Source: JBCAWW01 sp045106675 (lineage in GTDB: Bacteria > Bacteroidota > Bacteroidia > J057). From it: 8,511 nt of DNA. Positions 1-6,694 of the stretch are shown here, in pieces; positions within the stretch are counted from its first letter, which is position 1; each line of letters opens with the position of its first letter. The notes below the pieces were generated by a model, which did no database searches, was not told where the DNA came from, and worked only from the letters and a program-made list of their open reading frames with translations. The position numbers and the translations under genes were made by a program. The DNA lies in NCBI GenBank assembly GCA_045106675.1, contig JBGCFA010000309.1:1-8511 (forward strand), in the 5' to 3' direction.

Positions 1-64
1 GTGGATTGAGAGAACTATAGGGATCTTGGAAAATGATCTGCATTTTTTTTTTTTTTTTTCTTAG
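1..64 (-). pseudogene. Continuation of the interrupted ABC ATPase (NBD2 Q-loop region), runs off left edge
   Basis: Reading on the minus strand in the same frame as the upstream 386 codons, the bases after the TAG give L-R-K-K-K-K-K and then MQIIFQDPYSSLNP, the canonical Q-loop of the second NBD of peptide-type ABC ATPases. Against the family layout I remember (FEGxD, about 16 residues, MQIIFQDP), the spacing from FEGQD (375-379) to the Q-loop methionine is as expected if the stop counts as one residue. The stop sits where family members usually have the Glu of the ELRKLR-type segment. A single GAG-to-TAG change would therefore explain the interruption. The signature motif and Walker B of NBD2 should lie beyond the edge. 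Confidence 0.8.
43..59 (-). repeat. Homopolymer of 17 A on the coding (minus) strand
   Basis: The plus strand has 17 consecutive T, so the ABC ATPase coding strand has 17 A. In the gene's frame this covers the last base of an AGA codon, five AAA codons and the A of an ATG. Family members carry a basic K/R-rich stretch here but normally not a pure run. Runs of this length are prone to replication and transcription slippage and to sequencing or assembly error. The length given keeps the downstream Q-loop in frame. Confidence 0.95.
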
Positions 65-1225
65 CTACGATTGATCCAAACTTCCTTCATCTTGTCCTTC
101 AAAATAAACCTTACCCTCAGTTGGTTCTAAAAGTCTTAAGATCGAACGGCCCAAGGTAGTTTTACCACAACCAGATTCTCCCACCAAGCCCAATGTCTCG
201 CCTTTGAAGACATCGAAACTAACTTCATCTACGGCCTTGACATAGCTAGCCTCTTTTCTCGAAAAAAGGCCGGTTTCAGTTTTAAACCAAGTTTTCAGCT
301 TCTCTACTTTCAATAGTACTTCTTGCTCTGCTCGCGGCTCAACATCCACCTCTTCGATTTGAGGGATAGAATCCGGGTCCATGAAATCACTTATCGTAGG
401 CAAGCGCCTGAGTCGTTGAGATAGTTGAGGTCGACAAGCAAGCAGGCCTTGGGTATAAGGATGTTGCGGATTGCTAAATATGTCTACGATACTTCCATGT
501 TCTACAATTTCCCCCTTATACATTACCAAAATATCGTCAGCGATCTCTGCGACAACGCCAAGATCGTGCGTTATGAAAATCATCGCCATACCATGCTCTC
601 TTTGCAGGCTTTGGAGCAGTTCTAAAATTTCCCGTTGCACGGTAACGTCAAGTGCTGTCGTGGGCTCATCCGCAATCAAAAGTGAAGGACCACAACTGAT
701 CGCCATCGCGATCATCACTCTCTGCTTTTGTCCTCCTGAGATCTGGTGAGGATAAGCATCATAGATATGTTCTACTCTTGGGAGATGTACCTGTTCAAAA
801 AGTCTAAGCGTTTCCGCTTTCGCAGCTGCTTTATTTAAGCCTTTATGCAATCTTAAAGCTTCTGCAACTTGATATCCACAACTCAATACGGGATTCAGCG
901 AACTCATCGGTTCCTGAAATATCATTGACATCTCATTGCCTCTCAGTTTTCGTTTCTCTTTTTCGGGAAGCTGATCTAATGCATACACTTGATCTTCCTT
1001 GGGAGAAAAGACAATTTCGTCTGCTTCAAAACGTCCATTCGCAGCCAATAGTCCCATGATTGATAAGGAACTGACCGACTTCCCACTACCAGATTCACCG
1101 ACAATCCCAAGCGTTCGGCCTGCCGATAAGGAATACGATATCCCCTTAACGGCCTCGATCTCTCCAGTTTCAGTTTTGAAGAAAGTGCGAAGGTTTTTGA
1201 CGGAAAGTAATGAAGACTCAGACAT
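65..1225 (-). CDS. Dipeptide/oligopeptide-type ABC transporter ATPase, two fused NBDs, interrupted by in-frame TAG
   Basis: This is the cytoplasmic ATPase of a peptide-type (Dpp/Opp/YejF/GsiA-like) ABC importer, powering solute uptake through inner-membrane permeases that are not in the window. NBD1 is complete: Walker A GESGSGKS (43-50), Q-loop IFQEP (Q104), signature ISGGQKQR (162-169), Walker B LLIADEP (182-188), H-loop H220, then the oligopeptide-family C-terminal segment NPQHPYTQGLL (252-262). NBD2 starts near residue 303 and has Walker A GESGCGKT (349-356), but the frame meets TAG at 65-67 after 386 residues. Fused family members are usually about 530-600 residues. The frame continues in phase after the stop with a Q-loop, so this is one gene with a nonsense codon and not two genes. 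The chosen ATG fits the NBD1 start. It is transcribed divergently from the rhomboid gene. Either a pseudogene, a sequence error, or a readthrough gene; the family call itself is secure. Confidence 0.9.
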   Translation of the reverse strand: MSESSLLSVKNLRTFFKTETGEIEAVKGISYSLSAGRTLGIVGESGSGKSVSSLSIMGLLAANGRFEADEIVFSPKEDQVYALDQLPEKEKRKLRGNEMSMIFQEPMSSLNPVLSCGYQVAEALRLHKGLNKAAAKAETLRLFEQVHLPRVEHIYDAYPHQISGGQKQRVMIAMAISCGPSLLIADEPTTALDVTVQREILELLQSLQREHGMAMIFITHDLGVVAEIADDILVMYKGEIVEHGSIVDIFSNPQHPYTQGLLACRPQLSQRLRRLPTISDFMDPDSIPQIEEVDVEPRAEQEVLLKVEKLKTWFKTETGLFSRKEASYVKAVDEVSFDVFKGETLGLVGESGCGKTTLGRSILRLLEPTEGKVYFEGQDEGSLDQS

Positions 1226-1242
1226 ATTGGCAGATTCAGACC

Positions 1243-1275
1243 CGAAAATAGTCCTTTTTCACTAGCTGGCACAAA
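1243..1275 (-). promoter_or_regulatory. Candidate Bacteroidota-type promoter for the ABC ATPase gene
   Basis: On the minus strand, TTTG (1272-1275) is followed after 21 bases by TATTTTCG (1243-1250), close to the Bacteroidota consensus of TTTG, about 19-21 bases, then TAnnTTTG. The -7-like box is about 18 bases from the ATG, giving a short leader. One base of the -7 box departs from consensus. No equally good match was seen for the divergent rhomboid gene in this 67-base gap. Confidence 0.35.
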
Positions 1276-1292
1276 TTTTCCTTACCCAATGT

Positions 1293-1976
1293 ATGGAGTC
1301 TCCCCAACAAGATCGTCAACGCATCAAACAAGCTATCTCTATTGCTCTGTTTGCTTTGCTTAGTATCTGGCTAATCGAAGGTTTATTTTGGCTTAGCGGA
1401 GCCGAGCGCGCCTACTGGGGAGTCTTACCACGAACCACAGAGGGACTCATCGGTTTACTCACGATGCCTTTCGTACATGGAGACTTGAAACATATCTCGG
1501 CCAATTCGATTCCTTTGGTAGTACTCCTAGCAGGACTTTGGTATCTCTACCGTGAAATCGCCTTGCCAGTAACTTTGTTTAGTTTTTTCACGCCTTCTCT
1601 TTGGGTTTGGGCGATGGCGGGACAAAATTGGCATATCGGGGCAAGCGGGATGATATTCGCCTTAGCATTCTTTCTATTTATGAGCGGCATCCTACGAAAG
1701 GAAATTCGCACGCTATCCTTATCCTTGATAATTGCCTTTTTATATGGGGGAATGATTTGGGGCTTATTTCCCGGTGAGCCTGGCATCTCATGGGAAGGTC
1801 ATTTGTTTGGCGCACTCACTGGGGTATTATTAGCCTTAGCGTTCCGCAAACGCGGGCCCCAAAAGCCTGATCGCTGGGCTTACGAAACGGATCGACCAGA
1901 AGACCAATATGGTGCGTGGAATTATAAAGTGTTGATCCCACCACCAGAAGGATTTCAATATCCGGAGGAGGAATAA
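1293..1976 (+). CDS. Rhomboid family intramembrane serine protease
   Basis: An inner-membrane protease of the rhomboid (S54) family, 227 residues, which cleaves transmembrane segments of partner proteins within the bilayer. The catalytic serine lies in GASG (S118) and the catalytic histidine in GHLFGALTG (H170). H67 and N71 in HISAN match the HxxxN oxyanion motif before the second core helix. Hydrophobic segments at about 14-34, 68-86, 90-109, 114-133, 140-158 and 170-184 give the six-helix core, with no GlpG-type cytoplasmic domain at the N-terminus. A polar tail of about 40 residues follows, rich in Pro, Glu and aromatics (about 188-227), and is probably cytoplasmic. The ATG at 1293 leaves a short charged N-terminus before helix 1. 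It is divergent from the ABC ATPase and convergent with the stress-protein gene. The substrate cannot be inferred. Confidence 0.92.
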   Translation: MESPQQDRQRIKQAISIALFALLSIWLIEGLFWLSGAERAYWGVLPRTTEGLIGLLTMPFVHGDLKHISANSIPLVVLLAGLWYLYREIALPVTLFSFFTPSLWVWAMAGQNWHIGASGMIFALAFFLFMSGILRKEIRTLSLSLIIAFLYGGMIWGLFPGEPGISWEGHLFGALTGVLLALAFRKRGPQKPDRWAYETDRPEDQYGAWNYKVLIPPPEGFQYPEEE

Positions 1977-1985
1977 AGGTCTATC

Positions 1986-2013
1986 AAAAAGGGCTTGTCA
2001 AAAGACAAACCCT
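1986..2013 (-). terminator. Intrinsic terminator of the universal stress protein gene, possibly bidirectional
   Basis: A 10-bp stem (1990-1999 with 2004-2013, one C/A mismatch at 1994/2009) closes a four-base loop at 2000-2003. Read on the minus strand, the stem is followed by TTTTT (1990-1986), which fits termination of the stress-protein gene whose TAA ends at 2043. On the plus strand only TATATA follows the stem, so it could weakly serve the rhomboid gene, which stops at 1976, as well. Confidence 0.65.
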
Positions 2014-2042
2014 ATATAGATGATTCTCACTGTATAAACGTT

Positions 2043-2897
2043 TTATCCAGCTTCCTTACGAAAGGCAAGAAGCGGTACTTCTAATTCACGCGTCATCTTT
2101 TGAGTAAGACTCTTAGAAGAAAACCATCCCCCCCAACTCATCTTTTTGCGATTGGTCATAGCAATCAGATTGGCGTTGTTTTGGCTGACAAACTTGCGAA
2201 TGCCACCGAGTGGATCTGCGTGATCAAAAAATTTATAATAAATCTTAGGATAGTCAAGGGTCGCAGAAATCATACTTTCCAGTACGTTGCGATATATTTC
2301 CTTTTCAGTATCCTCTTCTGATTCGTTGATATGAACAATAGTAAGCTTGGCATCAAATAGACCAGCAATTTCCTTAACAGTCTGTACGATCTTAGGATCA
2401 TAATCTGTCAGATCGACAGCATAACTGATATGCTCTATGCGCAGAAAAGGTTTACGAGCCGGAGCTACTATTACAGGGGTCTGAATATCAGACATCACTC
2501 GATTGGCGAGCGAACTACGAAGGTTTCCAAACCAACCGGAAGATGAATGCGAACCCATCAATAACAAATCATACAAACCAGTATTGGTTTCTCTGATGAT
2601 GCTATAGGTCGGACTTCCTGTGATCAGTTTGAAGCGAAAGTCTAATCCAGCCTCTTCAGCTTTTAAGATTACTTGGGCAATGTTATTGCGTACAGAGGCA
2701 GATCGGATGCGTTGCTCGGCTTGTTCCCAAGCATCATTTTGATGAAGCACAAAAGTATTCACCCCTTTGAGTGCCCTACGCGGCACAACATAAAAAAAAG
2801 TCAATTTGGCTTTGGCACGGTCTGCTAAAGAGCAAGCATAGTCTAATACATTTACAAAATCTGAGCGGAGATTTAGGGGGACAAGTAGGTGTTTCAT
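2043..2897 (-). CDS. Universal stress protein, tandem UspA domains
   Basis: A cytoplasmic protein of 284 residues with two UspA-like alpha/beta domains (about 1-146 and 153-280), the usual size of Bacteroidota tandem Usp proteins. Domain 1 opens with KHLLVPLNL and has YDLLLMGS (109-116) and TPVIVAPA (140-147). Domain 2 opens with IEHISYAVDL (154-163) and ends in VPLLAF. The nucleotide-binding loop of ATP-type Usps (G-2x-G-9x-G-S/T) is degenerate in both halves: GSHSSSGWFGNLRSSLAN in domain 1 and TNRKKMSWGGWFSSKSLTQ in domain 2. ATP binding is therefore doubtful. Both loops share a GWF followed by a serine a few residues later. The gene lies 157 bases downstream of the esterase on the same strand and has its own terminator, so it is probably its own unit. 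The exact stress role is unknown. Confidence 0.88.
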   Translation of the reverse strand: MKHLLVPLNLRSDFVNVLDYACSLADRAKAKLTFFYVVPRRALKGVNTFVLHQNDAWEQAEQRIRSASVRNNIAQVILKAEEAGLDFRFKLITGSPTYSIIRETNTGLYDLLLMGSHSSSGWFGNLRSSLANRVMSDIQTPVIVAPARKPFLRIEHISYAVDLTDYDPKIVQTVKEIAGLFDAKLTIVHINESEEDTEKEIYRNVLESMISATLDYPKIYYKFFDHADPLGGIRKFVSQNNANLIAMTNRKKMSWGGWFSSKSLTQKMTRELEVPLLAFRKEAG

Positions 2898-3054
2898 GGG
2901 TTTATTATCGCCTTCTATTTGTTGGGTTTTGTGATGGTTTGCGACCTTCCTTTCTCTATTAACGAATATTCGCTAGAATAGATGCTAGTGTAGCACGATT
3001 TATTTGGGCGTTTATTGTGCCAAATCTTACATCTCCCATAACAATCTTAAGTCA
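2898..3054. other. Intergenic region upstream of the stress-protein gene; no gene seen
   Basis: These 157 bases separate the esterase stop from the stress-protein start, both on the minus strand. No credible coding frame, tRNA or strong terminator is seen. The stretch is AT-rich and should hold the stress-protein promoter, but no good TAnnTTTG box was found. A perfect 10-bp palindrome lies inside and is listed separately. Confidence 0.6.
2963..2972. promoter_or_regulatory. Perfect palindrome CGAATATTCG, possible operator
   Basis: A 10-bp perfect palindrome centred about 70 bases upstream of the stress-protein start codon, at a distance compatible with an operator. No regulator is encoded in the window and no second copy was noticed. 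A palindrome this short can arise by chance in AT-rich DNA. Confidence 0.2.
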
Positions 3055-3741
3055 CTAGCGTATAGGGGTGTTTTTTGCTAAATGTTGGACAAATCGGTTC
3101 TCCCACTGAGTGAGCATCTCAGCATGCAACTTGTGAGGCCCTTCTATCGCCAAAACTTCCGTTTTCGGGTAGGTATTCGCTAATAATTCCGCATGCGCTT
3201 TGGCTTTTCCAACAGGGATAAATTCGTCATTTAGGGCGTAAATATTACATAGCGCTATGCCCTTGAGCTTAGTCTCAAGCTCGTAGTTGCTCTCCTCTGG
3301 TAATATTCCACAACAAATCGTGAGACTAGACGGATTGATACTGCCCTTCAATAGCCATCTCCATACCGTCGCCACTCCTTGAGAAAAACCAAATAAATGC
3401 CAGCGGACATTGCTGGGTAGTTGCTCGCGAAGATGTGCGTAAAGATTTTCCAGGTACTGCAGTTGGTCTTCTATTTCATGTTCTCGATCTTCTCGGGTCA
3501 TCCAACTCGCTCCGACATGAGGACGTTGATCGGCGAGATAAAATCGAGACAAGCCTTCGGGTGCCACGATCACTCTTTGAGGCGTTGAGAAGGCCGAAAA
3601 TTGACGAATAAATCGACTGGCTAATTGCCGATATCCGTGCATTACTATCCAGCATTCTTGTACCTCATCATCAAATTTTCCCAAAACCGAGATTCTTGCC
3701 GTACGAGTAGTCTTTAAAAAGAGGGTAGTAGTTGCCTCCAT
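3055..3741 (-). CDS. Alpha/beta-hydrolase fold esterase (phospholipase/carboxylesterase-like)
   Basis: A predicted cytoplasmic serine esterase of 228 residues, similar in size and layout to the small carboxylesterase/LYPLA/YpfH group. The oxyanion-loop motif is MHGYRQLA (34-41). The nucleophile elbow is GFSQG, with S120 as nucleophile. The likely acid is D172 in LNDEFIP and the likely base is H203 in GPHKLH, with H206 as alternative. The segment VAPEGLSRFY (59-68), then GASWMTRED (77-85), matches the usual strand-loop region ahead of a long helix. There is no signal peptide. The ATG at 3741 is preceded by an A-rich leader, common in Bacteroidota where Shine-Dalgarno sites are rare. It is divergent from the M4 peptidase with a 54-base gap. 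The substrate is unknown; the fold and triad are clear. Confidence 0.85.
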   Translation of the reverse strand: MEATTTLFLKTTRTARISVLGKFDDEVQECWIVMHGYRQLASRFIRQFSAFSTPQRVIVAPEGLSRFYLADQRPHVGASWMTREDREHEIEDQLQYLENLYAHLREQLPSNVRWHLFGFSQGVATVWRWLLKGSINPSSLTICCGILPEESNYELETKLKGIALCNIYALNDEFIPVGKAKAHAELLANTYPKTEVLAIEGPHKLHAEMLTQWENRFVQHLAKNTPIR

Positions 3742-3753
3742 TTTTCTTATTTT

Positions 3754-3782
3754 TAAAATTACATAACCATGTTTTAACTCAA
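3754..3782 (-). promoter_or_regulatory. Candidate promoter of the esterase gene
   Basis: On the minus strand, TTG (3780-3782) is followed after 18 bases by TAATTTTA (3754-3761), one base from the Bacteroidota TAnnTTTG box and with near-normal spacing. It lies about 12 bases upstream of the esterase ATG, in the 54-base gap shared with the divergent M4 peptidase. No convincing box was found for the peptidase itself. Confidence 0.3.
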
Positions 3783-3795
3783 CTTAGCCTACTTT

Positions 3796-6657
3796 ATGTT
3801 TCGATTCATTAGTATTATCTGCGCATTTTTTTGTCTTGGAGGGTTGTTTGCTCAAAATCCACTCTTATCGATTGCTAGCCCTGATGGGGCTGAGGGATGG
3901 TATAAGATGCTGCCAAACACCCAGCTTTCAACCCAAGAACTAATTTCCCAATCTACTCAATTACTCGGCTTTAGCAGCGATGATGAGTTGGTGTTTTGGC
4001 AGCAAAACTATGATGAGATTGGCTATGAGCATACTTACTTTAGACTCTATCACCAAGGTCAATTAGTCGAGCATGCTATTTTAGCAACTCATAGTAGACA
4101 AGGCAGGGTCGAATCCTTTAATTATTTCTTACCGCGCTTTAGCGCGAGCAATAAAAGCGTTCGCATAAGCGAAAAACAAGCGATAGAAGCCGCGAGACAA
4201 TCTATCGCAGCACAAGAATATCTATGGGAGGTGGCGTTCTTCGAAGAAATGATCAAAGACATCAAAAAAGACCCACAAGGTAGTTTCTTCCCTGAAGCCG
4301 AATTGATGTGGGTGGATACTGATTTTAAATGGGAGACGCATGAGTACGTTTTGGCTTATAAAATGGAAGTCTTCACGGCTCAGCCTCATGGCTCTTGGCA
4401 GATATATATTGATGCAAGCAGCGGCAAAGTCATCAAAAAGCTCAATACCCTGCATACGATTGATAGCCAAGGTACGGCAGAGACCCGCTATAGCGGAACG
4501 CGAGACATCATCACCGACTCTACGGCTACAGAATTTAGACTGCGCGATTATAGCCGTGCCGCTGGAGGAATAGAAACTTACGACCTCAACAATAGTTCCA
4601 ACCTCAATAATGCGGTGGACTTTACCGATGATGACAATTACTGGAATAATGTCAATACAGATTGGGATGAGGTTGCTACGGATGTACACTGGGGAACTGA
4701 ACAAACCTACGATTACTTTTTTGAGCGCTATGGACGCGATGGTTATGACGGCCAAGGAACCTTGATCCCAAGTTTTGTGCACTATGGTCCTAAAAACGGA
4801 CAAAATGCCTTCTGGAACGTCTATTATGCAGCTTATTCAGATGTGAGTGGCAATCCTTATGTTGGCTCTGATGTGGTCGGACATGAATTTACTCATGGGG
4901 TGGTGCGCAACTCGATTGGCAATTTGATCTATATCGACGAATCCGCTTCTCTCAATGAAGGCTATGCCGATATCTTTGGCAATTGTGTCCAGCACTTTGC
5001 AGACTCCACCCAATTTACGTGGGAAGTAGGTGAAGATGCCACCGCCTTTCGCTCCATGTCCAATCCGGGTTCTCTATTTGGTTTAGGAGCTGCCTTTCCT
5101 GACACTTATAAAGGTAGCGGTTGGTATAGCGGTGATCTTGATAATGGAGGCGCTCATCAAAATAGTACGGCCTTTAGTCACTGTTTTTACTTATTGGCCG
5201 AAGGCGGCGCAGGCACCAACGACAATGGCGACCCTTATCAGGTCAATGGTATTGGTATCGACAAAGCAGGTGCGATTTTTTATCGCATGTTGACGACTTA
5301 TTTGTTGCCTACTGCTCAATTTGAGGATGCTTGGCGAGCGGCCATTATTTCTTCAGAGGATATCTATGGTCCTTGTTCTCCCGAAGCCATTGCCACCCAT
5401 AATGCTTGGCATGCTGTCGGCTTTGGCATCCCTATTCAAGACAATGATTTTAGTGTTGTCGCGGTTCAATCATTAGGCAATTGTGGCTTAGGCGATGCTG
5501 AGCAGGTAAGTATTGACATTAAGTTTTTTGGTTGCAATGGCATCCCTGCGGGAACGCAATTTCAAGTCGCCCTCTTTTTGCAGGAGCCCTTTACCTCCTT
5601 TGTAGAGACTCATACTTTGACGGATAGCCTCAGCGGAGGTGAAATCTTTACCCACATATTTGGAGGCACAGTTGATCTCAGCGGTTTGCAAGACAACAAA
5701 CTCTTTGCCCGAGTCCTCTTTCCCAACGATCCACAAATTGACAATAACCTCTCCCCTACCCTCGAAATCAAACAAGCGTTTTCTGTGGAAGAACAATTGA
5801 TCGATTTTGAGCAGTCAGGCTGGGCTGATAGTGTATTACTCCTAGCCGGAGAACGCTCTGCTATGGTTGTAGACAGCAACTTTGGCAATGACGATAGTTA
5901 TGGTTTGATGATAGAGGGCAGTGGCTCTGTAAACTATCGTTTGGTAGATGCTTTTCCGCTTTGGGGAGGGCCAGTAGTAGATGCATTTGAATATAATCCA
6001 GACTACTCTAGCCTAGCTTGTATCTGTGTGGATGCGAGTGCCATGCAAACGCTCAACTTGAGTTTTGATCGTAGGCAGATATTCTCCACCCAATTGGCTG
6101 GTGCCCTTAATGCCCAAAACCCAAATCCTAGCGATAGTCTCATCTCCAGCAAAGTCAATAACTTACGCCTACTGATCAATGGCGCAGAGATTGAGCGTTA
6201 TAATGCAGTAACACCCGATAGCGATGCATGGGAAACGCATATTTACAATCTCGATAGCCTGGCGGGAACTCATTTTCAATTATGCTTTGAAGGCAAAACG
6301 GTTTACAGCCAAGCTTTTGATCCGCAAGGTAGAGGCGATCGGATCTTTTTGGACAATATTAATTTACAAGGGATTTTCACCGGCTTAGCGTCTGATTTCA
6401 GGTCTTTAGCGCTTCAAGTGTTTCCTAACCCTAGTCGGGGAACGCTGCATTTTGAAGCTCAGTTTGAGCAAGCAGAGCAGTTAAACGTCAGACTTTACGA
6501 TCTACAAGGCAAGCTCGTATGGCAACAATCTGCGCAAGTCAGTGCAGGTGCCAATCGCTGGGAAGCGGATTTATCTCAGCTTAGTACTGGCTTATACATG
6601 ATCGACATCCAAGGCGAAAGCGGTGCTTATCGTGAAAAAATATTGATTGAGCGTTGA
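3796..6657 (+). CDS. Secreted M4 (thermolysin-type) metallopeptidase with T9SS sorting domain
   Basis: A 953-residue secreted zinc protease. A Sec signal peptide covers 1-19, with likely cleavage LFA|QN. An FTP-type propeptide (about 45-110) and a PepSY-like segment (about 124-217, ending in IYIDASSGKVIKKLN) follow; such regions inhibit and fold the enzyme before it is matured. The M4 catalytic domain spans about 230-545: zinc ligands H363 and H367 in HEFTH with catalytic E364, third ligand E388 in NEGYAD, D392 matching thermolysin Asp170, and H454 in DNGGAHQNS matching His231. It closes with NAWHAVGFG (536-544). Next are a CARDB/Ig-like beta domain (about 550-660) and a jelly-roll-like domain beginning IDFEQSGW (669-676). 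The last 80 or so residues are a type A T9SS sorting domain with FPNP (876-879), LYDLQGK and GLYMIDI. All catalytic residues are present, so the enzyme is probably active and exported or surface-attached. It converges on the TonB receptor gene across 37 bases. Confidence 0.96.
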   Translation: MFRFISIICAFFCLGGLFAQNPLLSIASPDGAEGWYKMLPNTQLSTQELISQSTQLLGFSSDDELVFWQQNYDEIGYEHTYFRLYHQGQLVEHAILATHSRQGRVESFNYFLPRFSASNKSVRISEKQAIEAARQSIAAQEYLWEVAFFEEMIKDIKKDPQGSFFPEAELMWVDTDFKWETHEYVLAYKMEVFTAQPHGSWQIYIDASSGKVIKKLNTLHTIDSQGTAETRYSGTRDIITDSTATEFRLRDYSRAAGGIETYDLNNSSNLNNAVDFTDDDNYWNNVNTDWDEVATDVHWGTEQTYDYFFERYGRDGYDGQGTLIPSFVHYGPKNGQNAFWNVYYAAYSDVSGNPYVGSDVVGHEFTHGVVRNSIGNLIYIDESASLNEGYADIFGNCVQHFADSTQFTWEVGEDATAFRSMSNPGSLFGLGAAFPDTYKGSGWYSGDLDNGGAHQNSTAFSHCFYLLAEGGAGTNDNGDPYQVNGIGIDKAGAIFYRMLTTYLLPTAQFEDAWRAAIISSEDIYGPCSPEAIATHNAWHAVGFGIPIQDNDFSVVAVQSLGNCGLGDAEQVSIDIKFFGCNGIPAGTQFQVALFLQEPFTSFVETHTLTDSLSGGEIFTHIFGGTVDLSGLQDNKLFARVLFPNDPQIDNNLSPTLEIKQAFSVEEQLIDFEQSGWADSVLLLAGERSAMVVDSNFGNDDSYGLMIEGSGSVNYRLVDAFPLWGGPVVDAFEYNPDYSSLACICVDASAMQTLNLSFDRRQIFSTQLAGALNAQNPNPSDSLISSKVNNLRLLINGAEIERYNAVTPDSDAWETHIYNLDSLAGTHFQLCFEGKTVYSQAFDPQGRGDRIFLDNINLQGIFTGLASDFRSLALQVFPNPSRGTLHFEAQFEQAEQLNVRLYDLQGKLVWQQSAQVSAGANRWEADLSQLSTGLYMIDIQGESGAYREKILIER
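6418..6654 (+). other. T9SS type A C-terminal sorting domain of the M4 peptidase
   Basis: Residues 875-953 of the peptidase show the usual order: VFPNPSRGTL, an N-V-R-LYDLQGKLVW strand pair, LSTGLYMIDIQ, then a basic end (REKILIER). In known T9SS substrates this module directs passage through the outer membrane and is often removed there. It places the enzyme outside the cell and the host in Bacteroidota. Confidence 0.9.
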
Positions 6658-6694
6658 TCAGTGCTACAACAGCTATCACTTCGATTCAAGGCCA

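Noticed and set aside
43..59. Frameshift at the poly-A tract as the cause of the split ABC ATPase
   Set aside because: The codons before the TAG and the Q-loop codons after the tract are in the same frame, and the TAG lies upstream of the tract, so a tract indel neither causes nor repairs the stop.
43..67. Poly-T run as an intrinsic terminator on the plus strand
   Set aside because: There is no GC-rich hairpin directly before the T run, and no plus-strand gene ends there; the run lies within coding sequence on the other strand.
65..67. TAG as a recoded sense codon across this genome
   Set aside because: TAG is used as the normal stop of both the esterase (3055) and the TonB receptor (6695).
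471..749. Plus-strand open frame inside the ABC ATPase gene
   Set aside because: It is fully antisense to strongly conserved NBD1 motifs and its translation resembles no protein; the same applies to other open frames overlapping the receptor, peptidase and rhomboid genes.
2771..2962. Small plus-strand open frame overlapping the start of the stress-protein gene
   Set aside because: Most of it is antisense to the conserved first Usp domain, it has no recognisable features, and no promoter was seen.
6658..6694. Terminator between the peptidase and receptor genes
   Set aside because: No stem with a T-tract was found in these 37 bases on either strand.
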